A DNA stretch of 64,000 nt from Motiliproteus sp041586615. GTDB taxonomy: Bacteria > Pseudomonadota > Gammaproteobacteria > Pseudomonadales > Balneatricaceae. The first letter of the stretch is position 1. The number at the start of each line of letters is the position of its first letter. The position numbers and the translations under genes were made by a program. The notes under the pieces were generated by a model that saw nothing but the letters and a program-made list of their open reading frames with translations, was not told where the DNA came from and did no database searches. Shown piece by piece: positions 8,205-15,920 of the stretch. The DNA is taken from assembly GCA_041586615.1 (NCBI GenBank), contig JBFGZS010000016.1, positions 1-64,000 on the forward strand. The letters are read 5' to 3'.

Positions 8205-8350
8205 CATAGGGGTATTTACCGATACTGTGTCCCGTCACAAGGAAGCCAGAAGGATCTGGATCTCACAGGGACCGGGGAATGCTCAGGAGCGAGCAATGCC
8301 AGGACGGCGACGAAGGGTCGGCAAACAGGAATTTGTCGGCCCTTTACCTT
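8205..8350 (+). ncRNA. Candidate CsrB/RsmZ-like regulatory RNA (multiple GGA stem-loops)
   Basis: About nine GGA triplets occur in 150 bases, and four fall in the loops of successive hairpins. CCAGA-AGGA-TCTGG is at 8246-8259. TGCTC-AGGAGC-GAGCA is at 8280-8295. GCC-AGGAC-GGC is at 8298-8308. A 13-pair stem with two G-U pairs and loop CAGGAA is at 8313-8344. A CACAAGGAAG site at 8236-8245 matches the CsrA/RsmA consensus CANGGANG. GGA displayed in loops is the defining feature of CsrB, CsrC, RsmY and RsmZ, which sequester the translational regulator CsrA/RsmA. The boundaries are uncertain and no clear terminator with a T run follows. Strand, promoter and family are inferred. Confidence 0.4.
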
Positions 8351-8425
8351 GTTAGCACCGCCCATAGTCACGCGGCACTGCACACCGGTAACAACCCCGA
8401 CTCGATACTGGCTGCAGCCCTGCGC

Positions 8426-9811
8426 TCACATGGTTTGCGCCCGCATCGGTATCATGCCACGCTGGGTCCGCATACCGACCCAGTAACACAGACAGCCCAG
8501 TACCAGCACCAGTGTCGATATCAGCAACAATTTGTTGTACTTGTGGTAGTCACCCATTAGTTGGCTGTAACCCGATGATTCGGTGAAATACAGCGCCGCG
8601 CCGCCGATGGCCAACGCAAAGGCCGCCAGATAGCTCCAGAGAGGGATATCAGTCCGCCCGCCCCATAATGAAAAAAACACCACCGGGGCCAGGTACATCG
8701 ATGCGGTACCACTGACTGCCACGGCGCTGAACAGATCGTTGTTTCCCAGAAAAACAAAGCCTAAGCCCGCCAGCATAAACAGCGCCATCACCGCCCGTCC
8801 GTTACGCAAGCTCCCCCGCACCACCTGCATATCCACCGCCACCCATTTGGCGGAACTGGCCAACGTGCTGTCCAGGGTCGACATCGCCGACACCACCAGT
8901 GCCATATTAAACACCCGCATCGGCATATCCCCGAGCACGCGCGTCAGCGCGGCATTCATCGATTCACCGCTGACGGCGATAGCGCCAGCGACCACCCCGA
9001 GTGAACCAAACAGCATAATGCAGATACTGCTGATCCAGGCCGCATGCACAAAACTACGCCGAGTGGTCTCACGATCAGCCAGCAAGCCCCGGTCCATCAT
9101 GACCGGATCGTGCAGTGGATAACTCCATATCTGTAACAGGGCTACGGCCAGCAAAATCGGGCCGGGGTCGCCCATATCGAAGGGTTTGAATAACAACGCA
9201 TCGGTCGTGAACGCGCCGCTGTTTAAGCTCATCACCATCAACAGCGCCAGTACGCCAAGAAACACAATCATCTGAAACAGATCGGTACGCAACGACGCAT
9301 GCAACCCGCCCAGCATCGAATAGAACAGGGTCACCAGCGCAAAGGCGATGATCGCCAGCGAATACGCGCCGCTGCCTGCTGCGCCGAACAAGATACCGAT
9401 CACCAGTAGATTGGCGAACACTTCGCTGACTAAACGAAGACCAATGACGACGTTGTAGCAGGCGGTGCCCCAAGCACCAAAACGGCTGTGTAAAAAAGCC
9501 TGCACACTGTCAAAGCCGTGCTCGAAGCGCAAGCTATCGACGATCCGCCCCCCCGTCAGGAAGGAAAGGTAATAGGCGGCGTACGCCAGCGTGCCCCAGA
9601 TGCCGTAGTAAAAGCCCAGGATCGCCGCATTCATCAGCGAACGGGCAAAAATCCAGGTGGTCACCTGGGAAAAAATAAGTATCAGTAACCCCGGAGGCTC
9701 GCCCTGGGCAGAGACTCCGCGGAAAAACGCATCCTCACCCCGCGCGGTTCGAGACAACAGCACAGACCCCAGGGCGACCACAGCAACCACTAGCGGCAAG
9801 GCATAATCCAT
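8426..9811 (-). CDS. Sodium:solute symporter family protein
   Basis: 461 residues from the ATG at 9811, which has AGGAG six bases upstream; an in-frame TTG two codons earlier is less likely. The chain is hydrophobic throughout with about 12-13 membrane helices, and has SSS-family signatures such as QVTTWIFARSLMNAAILGF, YSMLGGLHASLRTD and the VVSAMSTLDSTLASSAKW region. It is an inner-membrane Na+-coupled importer; the substrate is unknown. A LysR-type regulator gene lies 124 bases upstream on the same strand and is a plausible controller. The 3' end converges on the candidate sRNA. Confidence 0.85.
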   Translation of the reverse strand: MDYALPLVVAVVALGSVLLSRTARGEDAFFRGVSAQGEPPGLLILIFSQVTTWIFARSLMNAAILGFYYGIWGTLAYAAYYLSFLTGGRIVDSLRFEHGFDSVQAFLHSRFGAWGTACYNVVIGLRLVSEVFANLLVIGILFGAAGSGAYSLAIIAFALVTLFYSMLGGLHASLRTDLFQMIVFLGVLALLMVMSLNSGAFTTDALLFKPFDMGDPGPILLAVALLQIWSYPLHDPVMMDRGLLADRETTRRSFVHAAWISSICIMLFGSLGVVAGAIAVSGESMNAALTRVLGDMPMRVFNMALVVSAMSTLDSTLASSAKWVAVDMQVVRGSLRNGRAVMALFMLAGLGFVFLGNNDLFSAVAVSGTASMYLAPVVFFSLWGGRTDIPLWSYLAAFALAIGGAALYFTESSGYSQLMGDYHKYNKLLLISTLVLVLGCLCYWVGMRTQRGMIPMRAQTM

Positions 9812-9934
9812 ACACAACTCCTCTCATTTTTTAAATGCTTACGCCTTGAAAGCAGGTATGGCCCTGACCGGGATAGCTTTCACATCCGTCAGATACATGC
9901 CAACCCGGCTGTCGGCAAAGGTCGCGAGCGACGA

Positions 9935-10819
9935 CTAGCCGGGCGTCGTCTCACGTTCAGCCACCTCTTCAAGAATCCAATCTTTAAACGCCTTCATGCT
10001 ATAGCTCATCGGGCGATTTTGCGGGTAGGCCAGATAAAAGGCGGAATGGGTATCCAGTGCAATATCGAAGGGCACCACGAGCTCCCCCCGGAGCAACTCC
10101 TTCGTGACCAGGTGCCGGTCTGCCAGGGCGATTCCCAATCCCTCCACGGCCGCACCGGTGGCTAACGAGGTGCTAGAGAAGCGCAGGTCCTTACCGAAAC
10201 CACTGGCGTCGATACCCGCCGAACGCAACAATGTCTTCCATTCATCCATTCGGGTGCTGACATGAATCAACGTATGCTCACGCAGGTCTTCGACGGCGTT
10301 AAGCGGCCGCTTTCCCGTCAAGAGTTTAGGACTGCAGACCGGCACCACCGTCATGCCCAGCAAAAAATGACTTTCAACATCGCCCCATTCCCCGCGTCCG
10401 AACCGCACGGCCATATCGATATCGCTTTGGTTGAAATCGACCGCACTCATCGAGGCGCTCAAACGCAGCTCAACATCGGGGAACAGCTCCTGGAAGTGTC
10501 CGAGTCGTGGCATCAGCCAACGCGTCAGAAACGCCGGCGCCACGCTAAGGGTGACCGCACCGGAGTTCGGATTGGCAATCAATCGACGGGTAGCGCTGTC
10601 GATCTCATCCAACGCATGCTGAATGGCCGGCAGATATTTCTCTCCGGCGGACGTCAGGTCAACCCGTCTTTTACTGCGTCGAAACAATTTCACGTCAAGA
10701 AAGTCTTCCAGGGTCTTGATCTGGTGGCTTATAGCAGAGGGCGTGACGAACAATTCTTCAGCGGCTTGATTGAAGCTGCTGTGACGCGCCGCCGCTTCGA
10801 AAGAGCGCAGCGCATTCAA
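9935..10819 (-). CDS. LysR family transcriptional regulator (GcvA-like)
   Basis: About 294-300 residues. The N-terminal winged helix-turn-helix reads FEAAARHSSFNQAAEELFVT then PSAISHQIKTLE, and the C-terminal substrate-binding domain (about 90-290) is complete. GcvA-type relatives usually begin M-x-RRLPPLNALRSF. Here the frame continues upstream as IRRLPPLNALRSF with an ATC codon (10835-10837) where ATG is expected, five bases after a clean GGAGG. The only standard start is the TTG at 10819, which has no ribosome site. Start therefore may be ATC at 10837 or TTG at 10819. It probably regulates the symporter downstream. Confidence 0.88.
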   Translation of the reverse strand: MNALRSFEAAARHSSFNQAAEELFVTPSAISHQIKTLEDFLDVKLFRRSKRRVDLTSAGEKYLPAIQHALDEIDSATRRLIANPNSGAVTLSVAPAFLTRWLMPRLGHFQELFPDVELRLSASMSAVDFNQSDIDMAVRFGRGEWGDVESHFLLGMTVVPVCSPKLLTGKRPLNAVEDLREHTLIHVSTRMDEWKTLLRSAGIDASGFGKDLRFSSTSLATGAAVEGLGIALADRHLVTKELLRGELVVPFDIALDTHSAFYLAYPQNRPMSYSMKAFKDWILEEVAERETTPG

Positions 10820-10837
10820 GGGGGGTAAGCGACGGAT

Positions 10838-11528
10838 AGCAACCTCCGATTAACAACCACTATAGAAGTGAGATATTTTCATCATGATTCTAAAAAACCT
10901 GCTCTTTGCCGGCGGCAAAACCAGACCACAGTATACGCAGCGCAAACACACTTGCCGAGCTGAACACTAAATAATAGCGGCCATATTCAGAATACCGGCA
11001 GCTATCTCGCTACAGGTCTATTCGGATCCGGTTTATCAGGCCCCTGATTTTAGCTGAATTTTTTGGAACTATATGCAATAAATCCGTCGTCCACCGAACG
11101 GGATACCCCGCTACCCCAGAAAGAGGTTAGTCTATACCGGGTCGTCGCTCCATCGCACAGGGCAGCGCGAGGCGCTCACTCCTGCGTCGCCTCTACCGCA
11201 TCAGCAAAAAGCCTGCAGGGATCATCGTTAAACCGCAGCCGCTGCTAACACCGCCGCCCCTTCGCGATCATTGGTGACATAACCATGCAATATTTCAGTT
11301 TTATCGATAAACTAGCCTTAACCGCCGCGTGTCAGCGCTAAATGCGCCGTTATTGCCGCACAGCCAAAAACGGGGTGGCGATGGAAAAGAGACAACACAC
11401 GACAGAACTCGGGATGATTAAACAAAACGCTGCATGATTAAGCAGACGTAATCGGTAGCATTGGCTAGCCCATTCTGTCATTTATCGACTAGTCCAACTG
11501 CAGATAAAATACGCTCCGGGTCAGAGTC
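10838..11528. other. Long intergenic region with no convincing gene
   Basis: About 690 bases between the LysR gene and the divergent diguanylate cyclase. I see no ORF with family features; a 61-codon frame at 11063-11248 lacks a ribosome site and looks random. Near the cyclase end, ATGATTAAACA (11414-11424) and ATGATTAAGCA (11434-11444) are direct repeats exactly 20 bases apart, a spacing of about two helical turns that could be paired regulator half-sites. Both genes presumably have promoters here. Confidence 0.5.
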
Positions 11529-12692
11529 ATGAACAGCAACGCTCACATCAACTGCAGGCGTAAAAGTCCGCCCGGACGCAACACCAAGGCGGAGTTTCTC
11601 CGGCGTCTCAAGCAAGAATATTTGCTCGATATTGTGCGCGCAAGCTCGCACAGCAAACATTTTCGCCATACCCGTGCGCAATATATCAACAGCCGCGTGC
11701 GTTCTATCGCCTTCCTGCTTGGCCTGCTTATTCCCGCCTGGATTATAGTAGACACGTTTTACCTCAGCGATGACGTCCTTCACACCGTCGCCATCATGCG
11801 CGCGGCCACTGGCGTCGCCTGCCTGGCGCTGGGCTTCTGGTCAGGGGAGAACCATAACCTGCCCCTTTCACGCGTCAAGCTGGCCTTGCTGATTGTGATC
11901 CCGTCGCTGTTTCAAACCGTCGCCCATATCTATCTGGAACAGGTGCAGCATAGCCTGCCCGCCGGGTACCACTTTTTCCCTTTTATGATCATATCGCTGA
12001 GTGCTATCTTCCCGCTGACCATTTTGGAGGGCGGCCTTATCAGTAGTACCGTGGTGACGCTTTACATCGTGACTACGGCCTACCTGGGCAAGCTCTTTTC
12101 GCTGAACACGCTGAACGATGTCTGGTTACTGCTGCTGCTGGCGTTAATTGCGGGCTGGGCGGCACTGACCCAGCTGACCATGCTGATGCGTCTGTACCGT
12201 CAAGCGCACCGTGATTCACTCACGGGGCTGGCTAACCGCCGCGCTATCATGAATCATCTGAAGCGCGAAGTAGCCTACGCCAAAAGCAATAAGAGCCCCT
12301 TGACCATAGTCCTGTTAGACCTAGACCGTTTTAAGAGTGTCAACGATCAATACGGGCACGCGATCGGCGATGAGGTACTCAAGCATTTTGCCGAGATGGC
12401 CATCGAGCAATCACGCAGTGAAGACCTGGTGGGGCGTTTTGGCGGGGAAGAGTTTCTGATGATTCTCACCAACACCGCATTAGACAGTGCCGAAAAAATT
12501 GCTGAACGATTTCGCCTCGCCTGTCAGGCGCTACACGTGGAGGTCCCTAACGCCGAGCCCATCCGCTTTACCACCAGCATCGGCGTCGCCCAATTGCAGC
12601 CCGGGGAAGGGGTGGTTGGATTATTAAAACGGGTCGACGATGCCCTGTATGCCGCCAAGGGTAACGGACGGGACCGTGTCGTGGTTGCCTAA
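11529..12692 (+). CDS. Membrane diguanylate cyclase (GGDEF)
   Basis: 387 residues. An N-terminal basic region is followed by about six membrane helices (about 60-220), then a GGDEF domain from about residue 228. The active-site motif is GGEEF at 305-309, preceded by RSED at the exact I-site position (RxxD five residues before GGEEF), so allosteric product inhibition is expected. The signature DSLTGLANRR begins the domain and DRFKSVND carries a metal ligand. It makes cyclic di-GMP from two GTP and would favour the sessile state, opposing the motility genes elsewhere in the window. The membrane part may be a sensor with unknown input. Ribosome site is weak. Confidence 0.9.
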   Translation: MNSNAHINCRRKSPPGRNTKAEFLRRLKQEYLLDIVRASSHSKHFRHTRAQYINSRVRSIAFLLGLLIPAWIIVDTFYLSDDVLHTVAIMRAATGVACLALGFWSGENHNLPLSRVKLALLIVIPSLFQTVAHIYLEQVQHSLPAGYHFFPFMIISLSAIFPLTILEGGLISSTVVTLYIVTTAYLGKLFSLNTLNDVWLLLLLALIAGWAALTQLTMLMRLYRQAHRDSLTGLANRRAIMNHLKREVAYAKSNKSPLTIVLLDLDRFKSVNDQYGHAIGDEVLKHFAEMAIEQSRSEDLVGRFGGEEFLMILTNTALDSAEKIAERFRLACQALHVEVPNAEPIRFTTSIGVAQLQPGEGVVGLLKRVDDALYAAKGNGRDRVVVA

Positions 12693-12786
12693 TGATCACC
12701 CATAGACGCAGCAGAACAGCAGAACCAGGCGGTGACGACCACGGTAGCGCCGACTCACAACGCCAGGGCTTGGAAATAAACACACG

Positions 12787-14088
12787 ATGACTCATAGCCG
12801 TAATACCCGCAATGACCCCAGACCGGTCACCACGCCGAAGTCACAGCCCGGGCAGGCCGGCCTTCCTGAACACGTGATCGTGCTGGGTGCAGGGCTGGCC
12901 GGCTGTAGCACCGCCTATGCCCTGGCCCGGCGCGGCATTTCGGTAACCCTGCTCGATGCCGGTCCCGGACCGGCCAGCGCCGCATCCGGCAATCCTCAGG
13001 GCATGCTTTACTGCAAATTACCCGCGGTACCAACGCCGGAAAGCAAGATCCACCTGTGCGGATACCAATACAGCCTAAGCCTGATTCGACAACTGCTGGC
13101 TGAACAGCCCCTGGCCATGGACCTGTGTGGTCAATTACAGCTGGGCTATAACCCGGCTGAACAACAACGCCAACATCGGTTACTCGAAGCGGGACACTAT
13201 CCCGACTCGCTATTGCAGCCGGTCACGCCTCAACAAGCCAGCGCGTTGGCCGGCGTACCCATCGCGCACCCTGGCCTGTTCTTTCCCGACGCAGGCTGGG
13301 TCAGCCCACCGGCCTTATGCCGCACCCTGTTGGAATCGCCCCTGATCGAAACCGCCTACAACTGCCGCGTGGCATCCATCGTGCGTAACGCTGATGATAA
13401 CTGGACGTTACTGGACGCTGAGGGGCACACGCTGGCCAGCGCCCCAGCCCTCGTCGCGGCCACGGGGGCAGACTCGGCACAACTGGCGCTGCTGGCCCCC
13501 TACGGCCTGCAACGCATCCGGGGGCAGATCACCCTCTGTGACAAGCCGGTCGAGGTGCCGCCTCTGAAAACCGTTTTATGCGGCAAGGGCTATATTGCTC
13601 CCGCCCGGCTAGAGCGTTACTGTTTCGGCGCATCCTTTAACTTACACGAACAGGATACGGCGCCACATGAACAGGACCAAATAGACAACCTGCAACGGGT
13701 GGATGAACTGTCCCACGCACTGGCCGTGCAGCTGTCACCACAATTAGCATCCGCGCAGGGACGGGTAAGCTTTCGTAGCACGAGCCGGGATTACCTGCCT
13801 CTGATTGGTGCACTCCCCGAGCAGGAAGGCGCTCGCCGGCACTTTGCACCGTTGCGACGTAACGCAAAAGCGTCCATTCCTGGGCAACCGCCGCGGTATC
13901 CCGGCCTGTTTATCTCGCTGGCCCACGGATCTAAAGGCCTGACAACCGCGCCTTTGGGCGGGGAAATCCTGGCGGCGATGATCTGCGGCGAAGCGGCCCC
14001 ACTACCGGGGCCACTGCTGGCCCGACTTGACCCCCTGCGTTTTATCATCAAGGATCAGATACGCGGCAATCAACCGCTTGCGACGTAA
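12787..14088 (+). CDS. mnmC: MnmC-like FAD-dependent tRNA-modifying oxidoreductase (C-terminal half only)
   Basis: 433 residues matching only the FAD oxidoreductase half of bifunctional MnmC (668 residues in E. coli). The Rossmann motif VLGAGLAGCSTAYALARRG is at about 32-50, followed by the diagnostic ASGNPQGMLYCKLPA, and near the end GLFISLAHGSKGLTTAPLGGE. In MnmC this domain converts cmnm5(s2)U34 to nm5(s2)U34 at the tRNA wobble base. The N-terminal methyltransferase domain is absent: the first 30 residues are a Pro/Gln-rich lead, and no methyltransferase is encoded upstream. The start ATG closely follows the cyclase gene. A separate MnmD elsewhere would complete the pathway. Confidence 0.85.
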   Translation: MTHSRNTRNDPRPVTTPKSQPGQAGLPEHVIVLGAGLAGCSTAYALARRGISVTLLDAGPGPASAASGNPQGMLYCKLPAVPTPESKIHLCGYQYSLSLIRQLLAEQPLAMDLCGQLQLGYNPAEQQRQHRLLEAGHYPDSLLQPVTPQQASALAGVPIAHPGLFFPDAGWVSPPALCRTLLESPLIETAYNCRVASIVRNADDNWTLLDAEGHTLASAPALVAATGADSAQLALLAPYGLQRIRGQITLCDKPVEVPPLKTVLCGKGYIAPARLERYCFGASFNLHEQDTAPHEQDQIDNLQRVDELSHALAVQLSPQLASAQGRVSFRSTSRDYLPLIGALPEQEGARRHFAPLRRNAKASIPGQPPRYPGLFISLAHGSKGLTTAPLGGEILAAMICGEAAPLPGPLLARLDPLRFIIKDQIRGNQPLAT

Positions 14089-14106
14089 CAGGGTCGCAAC
14101 AGCCCG

Positions 14107-14132
14107 CATTTGCTTTCGACATTTGCTTTCGA
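14107..14132. repeat. Exact 13-base tandem duplication (CATTTGCTTTCGA x2)
   Basis: Two perfect adjacent copies lie between mnmC and the CBS gene, ending 15 bases before the CBS start codon. It is one of several exact short tandem duplications in this window. Confidence 0.95.
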
Positions 14133-14147
14133 CAATGGAAATTCGCT

Positions 14148-14795
14148 ATGGTCTTAGTTGTCTTCGATCAAGGTAACCGGATTCAGACGCCTGTCAGTGC
14201 ACTGCTTAGCCCAAAACCCATTGAAAAGCTCGGGCAACTGCAGAAAAGCCGCCCGTTTCAAGAGACCTTGGATCACTCACCCGCCTTCACCAATGGCAAG
14301 GCAGCACCTCGCTCGCACCCGGCCCAACAGGCCTATGCGCAGACGGAAGCCATCAGCCAGCCGCACAAGCCTGAGTCCCCGGTGCTCAGCGTCGAGACCG
14401 TCATGAGCAGCCCGGTATTTGCGATCAGGGTTCATGCCTCTACCGCAGACGCCTGGTACCAGATGCACGCACACGAGGTGCAACACCTGGCCGTGCTGGA
14501 CAATGAGCGGCATCTGCGCGGAATTATTTCGGAGCAAGAGCTGCTCAGGCGCAGCATCGCGCCCAATCAAGCCGGCCCTACCCGCTGGCTGCTGCCGCTG
14601 CAGGGGGCCTATGCGGAACAGATGATCGTAGCGACACCCGGGACGGATATCCTGCAGGTTGCACTAACCTTTTTAAACAAACCGATCACCTGCATACCGG
14701 TGCTGGACAAGGAAGGACACTTGGCGGGGGTTGTTACCCGCAGCGATCTTCTGCATCTGATCACCAACGGGGACCATATCGAGCGTTGGGCCTAA
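14148..14795 (+). CDS. CBS domain pair protein
   Basis: 215 residues. About 80 residues of low-complexity, Pro/Gln-rich N-terminus precede two CBS motifs: the first from VETVMSSPVFAIRV to LRGIISEQELLRR (about 84-142), the second from AEQMIVATPGTDILQVA to LAGVVTRSDLLHLI (about 160-210). Paired CBS motifs form a Bateman module that binds adenosyl nucleotides and usually senses energy state. No catalytic domain is attached, so it may act on a partner. The N-terminal part is not recognised. It follows mnmC by 59 bases on the same strand. Confidence 0.85.
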   Translation: MVLVVFDQGNRIQTPVSALLSPKPIEKLGQLQKSRPFQETLDHSPAFTNGKAAPRSHPAQQAYAQTEAISQPHKPESPVLSVETVMSSPVFAIRVHASTADAWYQMHAHEVQHLAVLDNERHLRGIISEQELLRRSIAPNQAGPTRWLLPLQGAYAEQMIVATPGTDILQVALTFLNKPITCIPVLDKEGHLAGVVTRSDLLHLITNGDHIERWA

Positions 14796-14873
14796 GAGCA
14801 CAAGCTACAAAGATGATTAGCCATTCGATGGGGTCTATACGACCTGAAAATCACGTCAACCTATCCTAGGCCT

Positions 14874-15521
14874 CTAGCCCGGCGGCAATTTCCGCGGGGG
14901 TTCATCCGGCTCAACTTTCGGTCGAAACCAGTTTATGACAGCCCCGAAAACGCGCGTAATACCCCGCAAAATTTTAGGTAACAGCCAGACAAGCAGAACC
15001 AGAAACAGGATCAAACCGATCAGAAACAGTACTGGATGGTTTAATGCGGCCCAGAGGCCGCCGATCACGGCAAGATCTTCCGCTACAGACGCGGTCCAGT
15101 TACTGACCGGTTCCGGTGAGGTATTGATCATCACCCGGCTGCCCGCCTTTAAAGCATGAGAGCCGGCCGCCAGTCCACCGCCCGCGATGGCCGCCGCGAC
15201 CTCGACTGCGATACTCAGATCACCGACGGCACCGGCCGCCAGTGCGGCACCCGCGGGGATGCGGATAAAGGTATGTAGCGTATCCCAGCCGGTATCGACG
15301 CCGGGTACTTTGTCGGCAAAGAACTCCAGCATATACATGAACCCGGCGGCAATAAGGACCAGAGGATCACCCAGCACGGCCAGATCCGGTGGCAGTGTCA
15401 TATGCCCCATATTGGACAGCACGCCCAGCATCAGGAGCGTTGCGTAGAGATTAAGACCACTGGCCCACCCCACGCCCATGGTCAGTGCCAGCGTCGCGAT
15501 GATCTGATCAAGCGGCTCCAT
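14874..15521 (-). CDS. DUF4126 family membrane protein
   Basis: 215 residues from an ATG with a strong GGAGGGG ribosome site. The family motif region runs GVGWASGLNLYATLLMLGV, followed by FMYMLEFFADKVPGVDTGWDT and GGGLAAGSHALKAGSRV. These match DUF4126, a family of inner-membrane proteins of unknown function. About five or six hydrophobic segments are present; the C-terminal tail after FRPKVEPDEPPRK is polar. It stands alone, separated from yheU by an inverted repeat that may be a transcription end. Confidence 0.85.
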   Translation of the reverse strand: MEPLDQIIATLALTMGVGWASGLNLYATLLMLGVLSNMGHMTLPPDLAVLGDPLVLIAAGFMYMLEFFADKVPGVDTGWDTLHTFIRIPAGAALAAGAVGDLSIAVEVAAAIAGGGLAAGSHALKAGSRVMINTSPEPVSNWTASVAEDLAVIGGLWAALNHPVLFLIGLILFLVLLVWLLPKILRGITRVFGAVINWFRPKVEPDEPPRKLPPG

Positions 15522-15595
15522 GCATCCCCTCCATGTACGTTGACGACCCGATGAAGGCGGCAACGTAATCCCCGCGCAAAAAATATCGCCTTGAT

Positions 15596-15619
15596 CGGCG
15601 GTTCATGAATGAACCGCCG
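15596..15619. terminator. 11-base near-perfect palindrome between yheU and the DUF4126 gene
   Basis: CGGCGGTTCAT and ATGAACCGCCG are exact complements separated by two bases. On the minus strand this hairpin lies about 75 bases after yheU stops, and a TTTTTT run follows some 14 bases past the stem. It may end the ccm-zipA-ligA-yheU transcript, but the distance to the T run is longer than in a typical intrinsic terminator. It could also be a dyad binding site. Confidence 0.45.
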
Positions 15620-15692
15620 TGGCATAACGCGACAGTGTGCCGATAGATTCAACCACCGTCCTCGTTGGAACCCGGCAGGTCAAAAAAGTGCC

Positions 15693-15920
15693 TCAGCGTT
15701 CGCGTCGCCGCGCCTCGTCTCGCCGCATCAGGTTGCAACTTTGCAACACCGGATCAAAGTAAATAACCACGTCACCACGCGTCAGCTGCTCTCGGACTTG
15801 CGCCACCTTCTCCTCAAGCGATAACAAGGTATAACCGTAGTCCATCCCCTCGCGGGTTACAAACTCCTCGAGCAATCCCTGTAGGGCGTCATCGCTGAGC
15901 TGATCAAAAGGAATCTGCAT
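15693..15920 (-). CDS. yheU: YheU family protein (UPF0270)
   Basis: 75 residues, matching small YheU proteins in length and in the pattern IPFDQLSDDALQGLLEEFVT, REGMDYG, SLEEKVAQVREQLTRGDVV. The role of YheU is not established. Its ATG overlaps the ligA stop codon (TAATG), so translation is probably coupled to ligA. Normally yheU neighbours other genes in enterics; the link to ligA here is a local arrangement. Confidence 0.85.
   Translation of the reverse strand: MQIPFDQLSDDALQGLLEEFVTREGMDYGYTLLSLEEKVAQVREQLTRGDVVIYFDPVLQSCNLMRRDEARRRER

Noticed and set aside
8220..8350. Glycine, TPP or cyclic-di-GMP riboswitch reading of the hairpin region
   Set aside because: Fragments such as GATCTGGAT and CGAAGGG resemble riboswitch words, but the required core motifs are not in order and no gene follows on that strand; the GGA-loop pattern fits better.
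11063..11248. Possible small gene of 61 codons
   Set aside because: No ribosome site, no family features, random composition.
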